DNA of 64,000 nucleotides from Novosphingobium sp. EMRT-2. Its GTDB lineage: Bacteria > Pseudomonadota > Alphaproteobacteria > Sphingomonadales > Sphingomonadaceae. The stretch's first letter is position 1. Each line of letters begins with the position of its first letter. The stretch covers positions 186,001 through 250,000 of the forward strand of contig NZ_CP039695.1 of assembly GCF_005145025.1 (NCBI RefSeq), written 5' to 3'. Positions 24,929 to 33,399 of the stretch are shown piece after piece. Both the position numbers and the translations under genes were made by a program. A model generated the notes under the pieces. It was given only the letters and a program-made list of their open reading frames with translations. It was not told the origin of the DNA and searched no databases.

Positions 24929-26227
24929 ATGGCAAGTCTGACCGAACTGCACGAAAAGCGGGGCAAGCTGGTTACCCAGGCCCGCGACGCGCTCGAAGAG
25001 ATCACCAAGAACACCGACGAAGCGCGCACCAAGGAGCTCGAAGAGCGCCATGACAAGATCATGACCGAATTCGATGCCCTCGAAAAGTCCATCGCGCGCG
25101 AGGAGCGCCAGGCCGAGATCGAGCGTCAGGACCAGGAGCGCCGCGAACGCCAGCGTCCGAACGGCGATGACATCGAGACCCGCGCCGCCGGCGACCACGA
25201 TGGCGGCGACAAGCCCGGCAAGAGCGCGAAGGAACAGCGCCAGGCCGAATACCGCGACGCCTTCGACGCGTTTCTGCGTTCCGGCGCCGATGTCGGCGCG
25301 CTGACCAACGAGCAGCGCACGATCCTGCGCGCCGGCCACGATCCGGAAGTGCGCGTGCAGGTGGCGGGCACGGCGGCATCGGGTGGCTATACCGTTCCGG
25401 TCGAGCTGGCGCGCGAGATCGTCAAGACGATGAAGGACTGGGGTCCGATGTACGATGGAAACATCGTGCGCGAGATCGTGACCGGATCGGGCAACGAGTT
25501 CGACATCCCGACGAACGACGACACCAGCGGTTCCGCTTCTGCGCTGGCCGAGGGCGCGGACCTGACCGACGACAACAGCGGCGACCTGACGTTCGCACAG
25601 AAGCGCCTCGACGCTTATGTCGATGCCACCCCGTGGGTGAAGATCAGCTTCGAGCTGATGCAGGACTCGGTGTTCGATCTCGAATCGTTCCTGGCCGAAG
25701 CCCTGGGCGAACGCCTGGGCCGTCGCACCAACGCCCGCCTGACCACCGGCACGGGCGCCAGCCAGCCCAACGGCATCGTTACCGCATCGGCGCTTGGCAA
25801 GACGGCCGCCGCCACCGGCGCGATCGCCGCGGACGAGCTGCTCGACCTGCAGCACTCGGTGCGCGCGCCGTACCGCCGCAGCCCGAAGTGCCGCTGGATG
25901 TTCGCCGACACCACCCTGCTTGCGCTGCGCAAGCTGAAGGACGGCCAGGGCAACTACCTGTGGCAGATGGGCGACGTGCGCATCAGCGCGCCGTCCATGC
26001 TGCTCGACAAGCCCTACAGCATCAACGACGACGTGCCGGCGATCGCCACGGGCAACCGCGCCGTGATCTTCGGCGACTTCAGCCGGTACTGGGTGCGCAA
26101 GGTGGGTTCGCCGCTGATCGGCACCGTCCGCGAACGCTTCTGGCCGAAGATCGGCATGGCCGGCCTCGTCCGTTACGACGGCGAGCTGGTCGACGCCGAC
26201 GCTGTCAAGCACCTCAAGCTGGCCTGA
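24929..26227 (+). CDS. HK97-family major capsid protein
   Basis: 432 residues from ATG 24929 after AGGAGA. The first ~100 residues are a charged coiled-coil delta/scaffold domain (ELHEKRGKLVTQARDALEEI). The mature HK97 fold starts near VQVAGTAASGGYTVPVELAR and includes AYVDATPWVKIS-type and FGDFSRYWVRKVGS segments. Cleavage probably falls in the 110-140 region. Confidence 0.94.
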   Translation: MASLTELHEKRGKLVTQARDALEEITKNTDEARTKELEERHDKIMTEFDALEKSIAREERQAEIERQDQERRERQRPNGDDIETRAAGDHDGGDKPGKSAKEQRQAEYRDAFDAFLRSGADVGALTNEQRTILRAGHDPEVRVQVAGTAASGGYTVPVELAREIVKTMKDWGPMYDGNIVREIVTGSGNEFDIPTNDDTSGSASALAEGADLTDDNSGDLTFAQKRLDAYVDATPWVKISFELMQDSVFDLESFLAEALGERLGRRTNARLTTGTGASQPNGIVTASALGKTAAATGAIAADELLDLQHSVRAPYRRSPKCRWMFADTTLLALRKLKDGQGNYLWQMGDVRISAPSMLLDKPYSINDDVPAIATGNRAVIFGDFSRYWVRKVGSPLIGTVRERFWPKIGMAGLVRYDGELVDADAVKHLKLA

Positions 26228-26247
26228 TCCAGGCCGGATGAGCGAAC

Positions 26248-26276
26248 GCGGGGCGGGCCGCATCAGCCCGCCCCGC
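26248..26276. other. strong hairpin after capsid gene
   Basis: Perfect 11-bp stem GCGGGGCGGGC (26248-26258) / GCCCGCCCCGC (26266-26276), loop of 7, no T-run. It ends 17 bases before the next ATG. Could protect the 3' end of the capsid mRNA or attenuate downstream expression. Confidence 0.6.
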
Positions 26277-26293
26277 CATTCCGGAGAATCACA

Positions 26294-26551
26294 ATGCTGT
26301 TGAAGATGAAGACGTCCCTCGCGGGACCGAACATTTCGTTGCACGCCGGCGATCTGCACGAATTCGCGGACGACGCGGAGGCCCTGCGCTTGATCGAGGC
26401 CGGCTTTGCGATCTCGGCCGAGCCCTTTGCGCAGGCAGAACCTGCTGCGCCGGCGGAACCCGCCGCGCCGGAAAAGCCCGTTGCGCCGGAAGAGCCCGCT
26501 GCGCCGAAGGAGCCGGCAAAGACGGCAAAGACGGCAAAGACGGCCGGCTGA
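26294..26551 (+). CDS. head-associated phage protein with Pro/Ala repeats (85 aa)
   Basis: The N-terminal 45 residues are a compact domain (AGPNISLHAGDLHEFADDAE...ALRLIEAGFA). Imperfect five-residue repeats (AAPEE/K-P type) follow, then KTAKTAK encoded by three tandem 9-bp GGCAAAGAC units at 26515-26541. The gene follows the capsid, so a head decoration or accessory role is possible; no family certain. Confidence 0.6.
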   Translation: MLLKMKTSLAGPNISLHAGDLHEFADDAEALRLIEAGFAISAEPFAQAEPAAPAEPAAPEKPVAPEEPAAPKEPAKTAKTAKTAG

Positions 26552-26554
26552 TCC

Positions 26555-27103
26555 ATGTGGAGCAGCCCTGCCATCGTCACAGCGCCGGCGGCCGAGCCAC
26601 TGACGCTGGCGGCGGTGAAGGAATTCGTCCGCATCGATGCGGACATCGACAGCTTCGACACGGAGCTATCCGCGCTGATCGCCGGCGTGCGCGAGGACGT
26701 GGAACGCCTTGCTTCGATCCGCCTGGTCAACCAGACGGTGAAGCTGGCGGCCGCATCGTTCGCGGATCTGCTGCACCTGCCGATCGGCCCGGTGCGGAGC
26801 GTCGACGCGATCACATACACCGCGCTCGATGGCACCGAAGCTACCGTCGATGCCGCCGCCTACGTGCTGTTCGGTGCGGATCTCGAGCAGGGCGTCCGCC
26901 CGGCAACCGGAGTGACCTGGCCCAAGCCCGCAAACCTGCCGGACGCGATCGAGATCCAGCTGCAGGTCGGTTACGGTGCGGACGGAACGGCTGTGCCGCC
27001 GGCGGTGCGCGTGGCGATGCTCCGCGCCATCCGCGCGCGGTTCGATGACCGGCCCTTCGATCTGGAGCCGGCCCTGGCAAACCATCGGATCTGGTTGGCA
27101 TGA
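26555..27103 (+). CDS. head-tail connector protein (gp6-like / phiE125 gp8 type)
   Basis: 182 residues. PLTLAAVKEFVRIDADIDSF and LIAGVREDVERLASIRLVNQ are typical of the helical DNA-packaging adaptor just after capsid in HK97-type phages; LPIGPVRSVDAITY is also conserved. Forms the ring below the portal. Confidence 0.85.
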   Translation: MWSSPAIVTAPAAEPLTLAAVKEFVRIDADIDSFDTELSALIAGVREDVERLASIRLVNQTVKLAAASFADLLHLPIGPVRSVDAITYTALDGTEATVDAAAYVLFGADLEQGVRPATGVTWPKPANLPDAIEIQLQVGYGADGTAVPPAVRVAMLRAIRARFDDRPFDLEPALANHRIWLA

Positions 27104-27462
27104 CGGCAGGCGCACCGCGGCCGACCGCGCGATACCGCGAGCGGCTGGCGATCCAGCAACGCAACCTGGTCGACAACGGCCGGGGCGGGCGCAAGCGCCC
27201 CGACGGCGACGATCGCGACTGGATCGATGTCGCCGGCAATGTCGCGGCTGAGGTGCTGCCTCTTCGCGGCGACGAGGCGCTGCAAAACGCCGTGATACGC
27301 GCGGTGCAGATCTACCGCGTGACGATCCGGGCGCGCAGCGGCCTGACGCCGGATCTGCGCCTGTTCTGGCGCGGCCAGGCGATGAACATAAAGACCATCG
27401 CCTGGAGCGACGATCGGCGCGAGATCGTGATGACCTGCGCGACGGGCGAGGCGGCAGCCTGA
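27100..27462 (+). CDS. head closure / head-tail adaptor protein
   Basis: 120 residues: YRERLAIQQRNLVDNGRGG...WIDVAGNVAAEVLPLRGDEA then RARSGLTPDLRLFWRGQAMN, matching the SPP1 gp16-like head completion family. Overlaps both neighbours. Confidence 0.85.
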   Translation: MTAGAPRPTARYRERLAIQQRNLVDNGRGGRKRPDGDDRDWIDVAGNVAAEVLPLRGDEALQNAVIRAVQIYRVTIRARSGLTPDLRLFWRGQAMNIKTIAWSDDRREIVMTCATGEAAA

Positions 27463-27974
27463 TGGCGCGGGGCTTTCGTGGCATTGGCAAGGTGCGCCGC
27501 ATGATGCGTGATCTGCCGGAGAACTTCCGCCGGCAGATGGTTTCGGTCCTGAACAGCGGCGGCCGCGCCCTGCAATCGTCGATGCGGGCCAAGGCGCCAC
27601 GGCGCACGGGCGCCACGCGCGAGGGCATTACCTACAAGGTCTCGGAGCGGACCATGAAGCTGCGCGTCGGCCTGCTGGGAACACGCGCCGGACGGTCGAA
27701 GCTGTTCTATGCGCGGATCCAGGACCTGGGCCGGAAGGCGCAGGTGGCCAAGCGGCGCTACGTCGTGGCTGTTCCGCGCAATGGCTATCGCCGTTACGCG
27801 GGCAAGCGGACGCGGGACCTGGGGCGGAAATACCACCCGGTCAACGTGCGGGCGATGGCCGGCAAGCACTTCGTGACCGGCAGCTTCCCGGTGCTGCGCC
27901 AATACATTGGCACCGCCGTGCGCGGCATCTGGTCCCGCGCGCTGCGATCGATCGCGAGTGGCGGCAATGACTGA
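27462..27974 (+). CDS. HK97 gp10-like tail completion protein
   Basis: 170 residues. LNSGGRALQSSMRAKAPRRT-G followed by an LRVG..-type strand and a C-terminal HFVTGSFPV segment fit the HK97-gp10 family joining the head to the tail. Rich in Arg/Lys. Confidence 0.8.
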   Translation: MARGFRGIGKVRRMMRDLPENFRRQMVSVLNSGGRALQSSMRAKAPRRTGATREGITYKVSERTMKLRVGLLGTRAGRSKLFYARIQDLGRKAQVAKRRYVVAVPRNGYRRYAGKRTRDLGRKYHPVNVRAMAGKHFVTGSFPVLRQYIGTAVRGIWSRALRSIASGGND

Positions 27975-28353
27975 CGCCAAGTCCATAACCGAGCTGGTCG
28001 CGTTCCAGCAGCTGGACGCTGCGGTCACCGGCGCGACCGTTTATCAGGATGCGCCGGAGGGCGCGATGCTGCCGATCGTGGTGGTCGGCGATATGAAAAG
28101 CACGCCGATCGGCGGGAAGGGCGATCGCGATCGCCGCATCTCGCTGCTGATCCAGGCCGAGGTGAGCGCGGAAGAGCGCGCGCCGTTGCTGGCGCTGCAG
28201 AAACAGATCGAGGACACGCTGGACGGCCTGACGATCGAACAGGATGGCTGGACGCTGGCGTTTACGTTCGAGGATGACGACGCGCAGCTGGGCGAGGACG
28301 GCGGCACCTACATCGGCACGTCCGCCTTCGCGGTCCTTGCCCTGCAAGACTGA
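27967..28353 (+). CDS. tail terminator / DUF3168-like protein
   Basis: 128 residues from ATG 27967, overlapping the previous gene by 8 bases. The pattern GATVYQDAPEGAMLPIVVVG and a FEDDDA-rich end match DUF3168, the neck/tail terminator of siphoviruses. Confidence 0.8.
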   Translation: MTDAKSITELVAFQQLDAAVTGATVYQDAPEGAMLPIVVVGDMKSTPIGGKGDRDRRISLLIQAEVSAEERAPLLALQKQIEDTLDGLTIEQDGWTLAFTFEDDDAQLGEDGGTYIGTSAFAVLALQD

Positions 28354-28390
28354 CCCACACCCCACTCCGGGCCGCCCTGGCCCCAATCGC

Positions 28391-28413
28391 ACCCCGCTTC
28401 GGCGGGGTTTTTT
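28391..28413 (+). terminator. UUCG-tetraloop terminator before tail tube gene
   Basis: ACCCCGC-TTCG-GCGGGGT followed by TTTTT, 15 bases before the ATG at 28429. Textbook intrinsic terminator, again too close to the gene for an intervening promoter. Confidence 0.85.
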
Positions 28414-28428
28414 CGTTGGAGACCGCTG

Positions 28429-28860
28429 ATGGCCAAGAAGCTTGGCAACGACTACCGCCTGTGGATCGAAAGTGCCACGCCCGGGACCTATAACGAGATC
28501 AAGGGCCAGACCTCGATGAAGGTCAGCCGCAAGGCCGGCGAAATCGATACGTCGACGAAGGACGACTATCCCTATGGCACCCAGGCGCCGGGCCTCAAGA
28601 CGCTGACGATCGACGTCGAGCTCTATCCGAACCTGCCCGACGCCAACGGCTACACGCTGTTCGAAACCGCCGCCCAGGGCAGCAGCCCGAAGAAATTTCA
28701 GATCCGCAAGGGCGGGTCGGCCGGCGCAGCGGGCGACGTGGTGTTCGAGGCATCGATGTACATCGGCAGCTTCGACACCGACTACGGCAAGAACGACGTG
28801 GTGAAGTGCAATTCGCAGCTCTCGCTGGCCGCCGCACCGACCACGGACGCGCTGGCGTAA
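28429..28860 (+). CDS. major tail (tube) protein
   Basis: 143 residues. YRLWIESATPGTYNEIKGQT then DTSTKDDYPYGTQAPGLKTL and a beta-rich C-terminus match the phage tail tube family (TP901-1-like). Forms the stacked hexamer tube. Confidence 0.88.
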   Translation: MAKKLGNDYRLWIESATPGTYNEIKGQTSMKVSRKAGEIDTSTKDDYPYGTQAPGLKTLTIDVELYPNLPDANGYTLFETAAQGSSPKKFQIRKGGSAGAAGDVVFEASMYIGSFDTDYGKNDVVKCNSQLSLAAAPTTDALA

Positions 28861-28870
28861 GGATCGCACC

Positions 28871-29299
28871 ATGGCCGAAGCGGAAAACACCGCCCGCCCC
28901 GCCAGCGAAGAGCGGGGTGAAGTCTCGCTCGTGCTCGATGGTGCCACGATGGCGCTGCGCCCTTCGTATGAGGCGATCTTCGCCTTCGAGGCTTCGACAG
29001 ACAAGGGGCTGCTAGAGCTCGCCCGCGCCGCTCTCGAGGGCAAGATGCGCCTTGCCGACCTGTCGCAGGTGGTCACCGAATGCATCCGTGCATGGGGCCG
29101 CGCAACCCAGCAGCCCAGCATCGCCGCCTCGAACGCCGTCCGAATCGGGCAGCTGATCGTCGAGGCCGAAGGCGGCATGGCCCGTGTGCTGGGGATCGTG
29201 TCGGGCATGCTCAGCATGGCCGTGACGGGGAACTTCACTGCCTCGGGGGAAGTGAAGGCGGGGACGACGACGACGAGCGAAGTCCCCGCCGAAAGCTGA
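28871..29299 (+). CDS. tail assembly chaperone, first part (GTA gp10-like)
   Basis: 142 residues. EVSLVLDGATMALRPSYEAI and FAFEASTDKGLLELARAALE are the pattern of the GTA TIM/gp10 tail chaperone family. The stop overlaps the next reading frame by 4 bases (CTGA). Guides the tape measure during tail assembly. Confidence 0.82.
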   Translation: MAEAENTARPASEERGEVSLVLDGATMALRPSYEAIFAFEASTDKGLLELARAALEGKMRLADLSQVVTECIRAWGRATQQPSIAASNAVRIGQLIVEAEGGMARVLGIVSGMLSMAVTGNFTASGEVKAGTTTTSEVPAES

Positions 29300-29418
29300 G
29301 CAGCTTCGCGATCGCCGCGTTGGGGTGGCAGCCAGACCAGTTCTGGCGCGCCACCCCGCATGAATTCTGGACCGCTGTCGAAGGGTACGAGCGCCTCAAC
29401 CGCGCCGCGCAACCCTGA
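29296..29418 (+). CDS. tail assembly chaperone, second part (TAC_2-like), no ATG/GTG start
   Basis: Reads LSSFAIAALGWQPDQFWRAT and ...HEFWTAVEGYERLNRAAQP, matching the small phage tail assembly chaperone (LGW.P..FW..TP.E). The frame has no usual start. Either CTG at 29296 (CTGA overlap with the previous stop) is used, or it is made by -1 frameshifting from the upstream gene, possibly at GGGGGA near 29250. Frameshift-made chaperone pairs are the rule in siphoviruses. Confidence 0.72.
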   Translation: MSSFAIAALGWQPDQFWRATPHEFWTAVEGYERLNRAAQP

Positions 29419-29445
29419 CGCCTGCCGCCTTGCCGGGAGACCACT

Positions 29446-31743
29446 ATGGCCGATCGGGAAACTTCCAGCCTGTTCCTGGAAGTGGACGCGCCAACTGAAG
29501 CGATGCGCCAGCAGCTGGCGATCGGCGAAGGTGCACTCGTAGCGTTCGACCGGAAGGCGGCCAAGGTTGCTGAATCGGTTGGGCGGCAGATCGCCAAGAT
29601 GGGCGATCAGTCGTTCGGCCCGTTTCAGAGTAGCGCGGCCGCTGCAGCGCAGAAGGTCGAGAACGAATTCGCGTCGAGCTTCAGCCGTATCCAGGCGCTG
29701 GCGTCGAAATCAACCGCCAACGCAGGTGGTGGACTGTCAGTCGGAGCATCGGATGCGCGGGCCGCAGCCGAAGCTGCCCGGCAACAGGCGGCAAATGCCC
29801 GCGCGATCGAAGATGCGGTCAACCGTGCCGCGCTCGCGCAGGGAAGGTTGACTTCGGCCTACGGCTTCGACCTGCAGGCCGCGCGCACAGCCACGATCGC
29901 GGCCGAGAAGCGCGCTCAGGCGCTAGCGCTGGAAGCGGCCCAGCTCGAGGCGCTTGAAATCGAATTGCGGCAGGCCGGCGCAGCGGAGCAGGTCTTTGCC
30001 GCCGGTGGGCGGGGGATTGTCGTTTCGGCGGGCCAGCAGAAGGCCGCCATGCAGCAGATCTCGTACAATCTCTCCGACCTCGGCGTTCAGCTGGGAGCAG
30101 CTGCGGGCAGTACCGAAACGGCCAAACTGGCGTTCATAGCGTTCACTCAACAGGGCACGCAGATGATCCAGGCCATTGCCCTGCTCAAGGGTGAGGCTAG
30201 CGGGTTCATCGGATTCCTGGGCAGTGCGTGGGGTGCCGCGTTGATCGCGGCCATTACCATCGTTGGAAACCTCGCGCTGGCGCACCGCGACGCCGCCACA
30301 GCCGAGGGCAAGCACACCGATGCTGCAGAAGAACTCCGCAAGGCAATCGACGATCTCCATGAGGCCTCCGTCCGTGAGGCGCGTTCGACCCAAGCGAGCA
30401 TCCAAGCCGATATCGACAAGGCAAATTCTCTGCGCCAACGCGCGCAGGAAGCCCGCAAAGCGGCCATCGCAGAGCTTCAACTCGCTCAGACGCGGGCTGC
30501 TGCTGCCAAGGTTGGCGCCCAATCCGGCGAACCCGGCAGCGAAGGCAACAGCCTTGTTCTTCCGTTCCTCGATCGCACCGTCACGGACCTGCAGGGGCAG
30601 ATCAAAAGCCTCACCGCCCAGATTTCGGCCAGCGATGAAACGATCAGGCTGAAGCGCGGCGCGCAGATCCGGCAATCCGTCATCGAGCAAACCGATGCCG
30701 TGTCCGCTGCGAACGGCCGATACGAACGGACGTTGGATGATCTCAATGCGCGTCTTCAGCGAAATGCCATTTCTGAAGCGGCTTATCGCACCGAAGTGCT
30801 CAGGGCCTCGCAGGCCCGTGACGCAGCAACAGAGGCTGCCCGAAAAAGCGGCGGCGCTGGCGGCGGTCGCGGCAAGTCTGAAGCAACGCTTGCGCGCGAA
30901 GCGGAGAAGGCTCGGCTCGACGCGATCCTCAAGGAGTTCAAGGATCCGGTCCGTGATGCGTCGGCCGCTTTTGCGGAGGCACGGGGCAAGGCGATCGAGC
31001 AATCGACGCAGCAGGAATACGACGCGCAGCTGCTGCTCATCGAACGCATCCGTACCGAAGATGCGCAGGCGCGGCAGAGGGTGATCGATGAAGCCTACCG
31101 TCTTGAAGAGCGGAAGGTCGATTTCCTGACCAACCTGTTCGAGGACGGGATGCGCGGCGGTGTTTCCGCCATCTGGGGTGATTTCGAGCAGATCGGCACA
31201 CGCGTAATTTCGCGGGTGCTGGCACAGTTCGTGGCGGCTCAAGTATCGGGGAAGGGCGGCGGCTTCAGCTTCGGCAGCGCATTTGGCTCGGCGATTACGG
31301 CCGTGCTCGGTTTTTCGCGTGGTGGGCGCATCGCTGGGTTTGCTGGCGGCGGCCGGATGATTTCCGGCCCGGGCACAGGAACATCTGACAGTATCCTCGC
31401 CTTGGTAGGCGGGCGAGAACCGATCGCGGTCTCGAACGGTGAATCGATCAACACTGCCGCTGCCACCCGGAATTACTGGCCGCTGATCGAAGCCATGAAC
31501 GCAGGGCAACTGCCGCGCTTTGCCGCCGGCGGCCTGGTATCGCCGCGTCTGCCGGTCGTTCGCGCCGGGCCTGCGGCCAGCGGGGGCGACGGCGCCGGCG
31601 GCGTGACCATCCAGATCAATGCGCCCGGCGCGACGGCCGAGACGGTGGCGATGATCCGGCGCGAGCTGGCCAATGCACTTCCGGTGATCGTGCAGACCGC
31701 GACGGCCAACACCACGCGCCAGCTGAACCGGAGGAGCCTGTGA
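29446..31743 (+). CDS. tail tape measure protein
   Basis: 765 residues, the longest of the tail assembly genes and directly after the chaperones. Mostly helical/coiled coil with Ala/Gln/Arg, a central hydrophobic stretch (~residues 250-280, ending ALIAAITIVGNLALAHRDAA), and a Gly-rich C-terminus (GFSRGGRIAGFAGGGRMISG). Sets tail length. The next gene's GTG overlaps its stop. Confidence 0.92.
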   Translation: MADRETSSLFLEVDAPTEAMRQQLAIGEGALVAFDRKAAKVAESVGRQIAKMGDQSFGPFQSSAAAAAQKVENEFASSFSRIQALASKSTANAGGGLSVGASDARAAAEAARQQAANARAIEDAVNRAALAQGRLTSAYGFDLQAARTATIAAEKRAQALALEAAQLEALEIELRQAGAAEQVFAAGGRGIVVSAGQQKAAMQQISYNLSDLGVQLGAAAGSTETAKLAFIAFTQQGTQMIQAIALLKGEASGFIGFLGSAWGAALIAAITIVGNLALAHRDAATAEGKHTDAAEELRKAIDDLHEASVREARSTQASIQADIDKANSLRQRAQEARKAAIAELQLAQTRAAAAKVGAQSGEPGSEGNSLVLPFLDRTVTDLQGQIKSLTAQISASDETIRLKRGAQIRQSVIEQTDAVSAANGRYERTLDDLNARLQRNAISEAAYRTEVLRASQARDAATEAARKSGGAGGGRGKSEATLAREAEKARLDAILKEFKDPVRDASAAFAEARGKAIEQSTQQEYDAQLLLIERIRTEDAQARQRVIDEAYRLEERKVDFLTNLFEDGMRGGVSAIWGDFEQIGTRVISRVLAQFVAAQVSGKGGGFSFGSAFGSAITAVLGFSRGGRIAGFAGGGRMISGPGTGTSDSILALVGGREPIAVSNGESINTAAATRNYWPLIEAMNAGQLPRFAAGGLVSPRLPVVRAGPAASGGDGAGGVTIQINAPGATAETVAMIRRELANALPVIVQTATANTTRQLNRRSL

Positions 31744-32327
31744 CGATCGTATCGCCGCCGGCGGCCATCCCCATCCGGTCGATCAAGTGGACGCTGAAGC
31801 AGCCGCACCAGGTGAACCGGTCCGGGTGGACCGGGCGCCGGCAAGTTTCCACGTTGCCCGGCGGATCGTGGTGGAGCTGCTCGGCCGAATTGCGGCCGAT
31901 GATTGGCATGGCCGCCGCTCAGCCCTGGATCGGGTTTTTCAACGGCCTGAAGGGGCAGGTGAACCTGTTCCCGGTGATCGCCGTCGAAGCGGCCCAGCAC
32001 GGCGGCGCCAATCCGACCGTGGTGCTGGGCGCGGCCGGCGCCCGAACGCTGACGCTGTCCGCCACGCCGCCGGCATTGCCGCAGGGCGCGATGATGACGG
32101 TAAAGCTGGTGGACGGCACGTACCAGCTGGTTGTGCTGACCGCGCCGATCGCGGGCACCACCGCATCGTTCGCGCCGGCCCTGCGGGCTGACGCAACGAC
32201 CGGAGCGGGCAGCGTGGAGACGATCCTGCCATTCGCCCACGTGGCGCTGACCGAGGACAGTTTCACCCACTCGGTCGATCCCGGGCAGAAGTACACCCTG
32301 GCGTTCCAGGCGGAGGAGGCATTCTGA
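31740..32327 (+). CDS. minor tail protein (distal tail region)
   Basis: 195 residues from GTG 31740. PIRSIKWTLKQPHQVNRSGW and GSWWSCSAELRPMIGMAAAQ with a beta-rich remainder. Position after the tape measure suggests a distal-tail or tail-tip adaptor; the specific family is uncertain. Confidence 0.65.
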   Translation: MTIVSPPAAIPIRSIKWTLKQPHQVNRSGWTGRRQVSTLPGGSWWSCSAELRPMIGMAAAQPWIGFFNGLKGQVNLFPVIAVEAAQHGGANPTVVLGAAGARTLTLSATPPALPQGAMMTVKLVDGTYQLVVLTAPIAGTTASFAPALRADATTGAGSVETILPFAHVALTEDSFTHSVDPGQKYTLAFQAEEAF

Positions 32328-32974
32328 TGGCCTTGCCCGACGCCCTTGCCGGCGCGCAGCTCGCCGGCGGATACTTCGATGTCGCATGGCTGGCGTGGCT
32401 GGATTTCGACGGCGATCCCGTGCGCGTGACAACGGCGGGGCGGACGCTAATCCTTGCTGGCACCGGAGACGCCGAGCTCGACGGCACGTTTGATGCGGTG
32501 GATCCGTCGCTGGTTGGCGTGACCGAGGTTCACAATAAGGAAGGCGGCGCGGAAACGCTGAGTTTCACGCTTTCCGGCATCGTCGGCCCCGATACAGACC
32601 TGCTGAACGTGCTGGGCAACGCGGCGCTGTGGCGCGGGCGCACGGCGCGGCTGTGGGCGGCCGTCTACGACGCAGCCGGCGTGCAGCAGGGCGCGATCTG
32701 GCCGTTTTACACGGGGCGGATGTCCGCCCTGCAGATCGTGGGCGAACCCAGCGGCCAGACGGTGAAGCTGGATGTCGAAACCTACCTCGCCAGCCTGACC
32801 AAGGCATCGGGGCGCACGTACCTGGACCAGGCGCAGTTCGACAACGACGACAACACGGCGGCGCTGACGATCGGCATTGCCAATGGATCGACCAAGGGCG
32901 TCGCGGGCGCGTCCAGCGTGCGCGGGGCTGGTGTGAGCGAGCGGGCCAGCACGCTGCGGGAGTTGTACCTGTGA
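32327..32974 (+). CDS. tail-tip (hub-like) protein
   Basis: 215 residues. GGYFDVAWLAWLDFDGDPVR and FYTGRMSALQIVGEPSGQTV recall the DUF2163/BR0599-type tail hub family in alphaproteobacterial phages and GTAs. One-base overlap upstream (TGATG) and GTGA overlap downstream. Confidence 0.65.
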   Translation: MALPDALAGAQLAGGYFDVAWLAWLDFDGDPVRVTTAGRTLILAGTGDAELDGTFDAVDPSLVGVTEVHNKEGGAETLSFTLSGIVGPDTDLLNVLGNAALWRGRTARLWAAVYDAAGVQQGAIWPFYTGRMSALQIVGEPSGQTVKLDVETYLASLTKASGRTYLDQAQFDNDDNTAALTIGIANGSTKGVAGASSVRGAGVSERASTLRELYL

Positions 32975-33396
32975 GCGCGCTGGTGCGGCACGGTGGCTGG
33001 GAACAGGCGCTGGCGGACTACCTGCTGGCCAACCGTGATGCCGTGTTCGCGTGGGGGCGGATCGATTGCGTGCTGTTCTGTGCCGGGGCGATCGGCGCAA
33101 TGACGGGCATCGATCCCGCCGCCGGCATGCGGGGCCGGTACGCAACGCCGATCGGCGCGCGCCGCGTGATGACGCGGATGGGCTGGAAAGACGTGCCGGC
33201 GATCGCCGCCGCGCATTTCGTGGAGATCGGCCCCGCGAGCGCAAGCCGCGGGGACGTGGTGTTCGATGGCCGAAGCCTGGGCGTGTGCATCGGTCGGGTT
33301 GCCTGCTTCGTCGGCGAGGAGGACGGCATGCCCGGCCTTGTCCAGCTATCTCTCTCTCAGTGGACCCGCGCCTGGCGCGTTCCGTTCTCGATCTAA
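32971..33396 (+). CDS. DUF6950 / NlpC-P60-like tail peptidase
   Basis: 141 residues from GTG 32971. FAWGRIDCVLFCAGAIGAMT carries the candidate catalytic Cys in the D-C context, and RGDVVFDGRSLGVCIGR follows. Tail-tip proteins of this kind cut peptidoglycan during DNA entry in GTA-like tails. Confidence 0.78.
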   Translation: MSALVRHGGWEQALADYLLANRDAVFAWGRIDCVLFCAGAIGAMTGIDPAAGMRGRYATPIGARRVMTRMGWKDVPAIAAAHFVEIGPASASRGDVVFDGRSLGVCIGRVACFVGEEDGMPGLVQLSLSQWTRAWRVPFSI

Positions 33397-33399
33397 ACC

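Noticed and set aside
29923..31509. 528-codon frame antisense to the tape measure gene
   Set aside because: Product lacks domain features; shadow frame of a well-supported gene.
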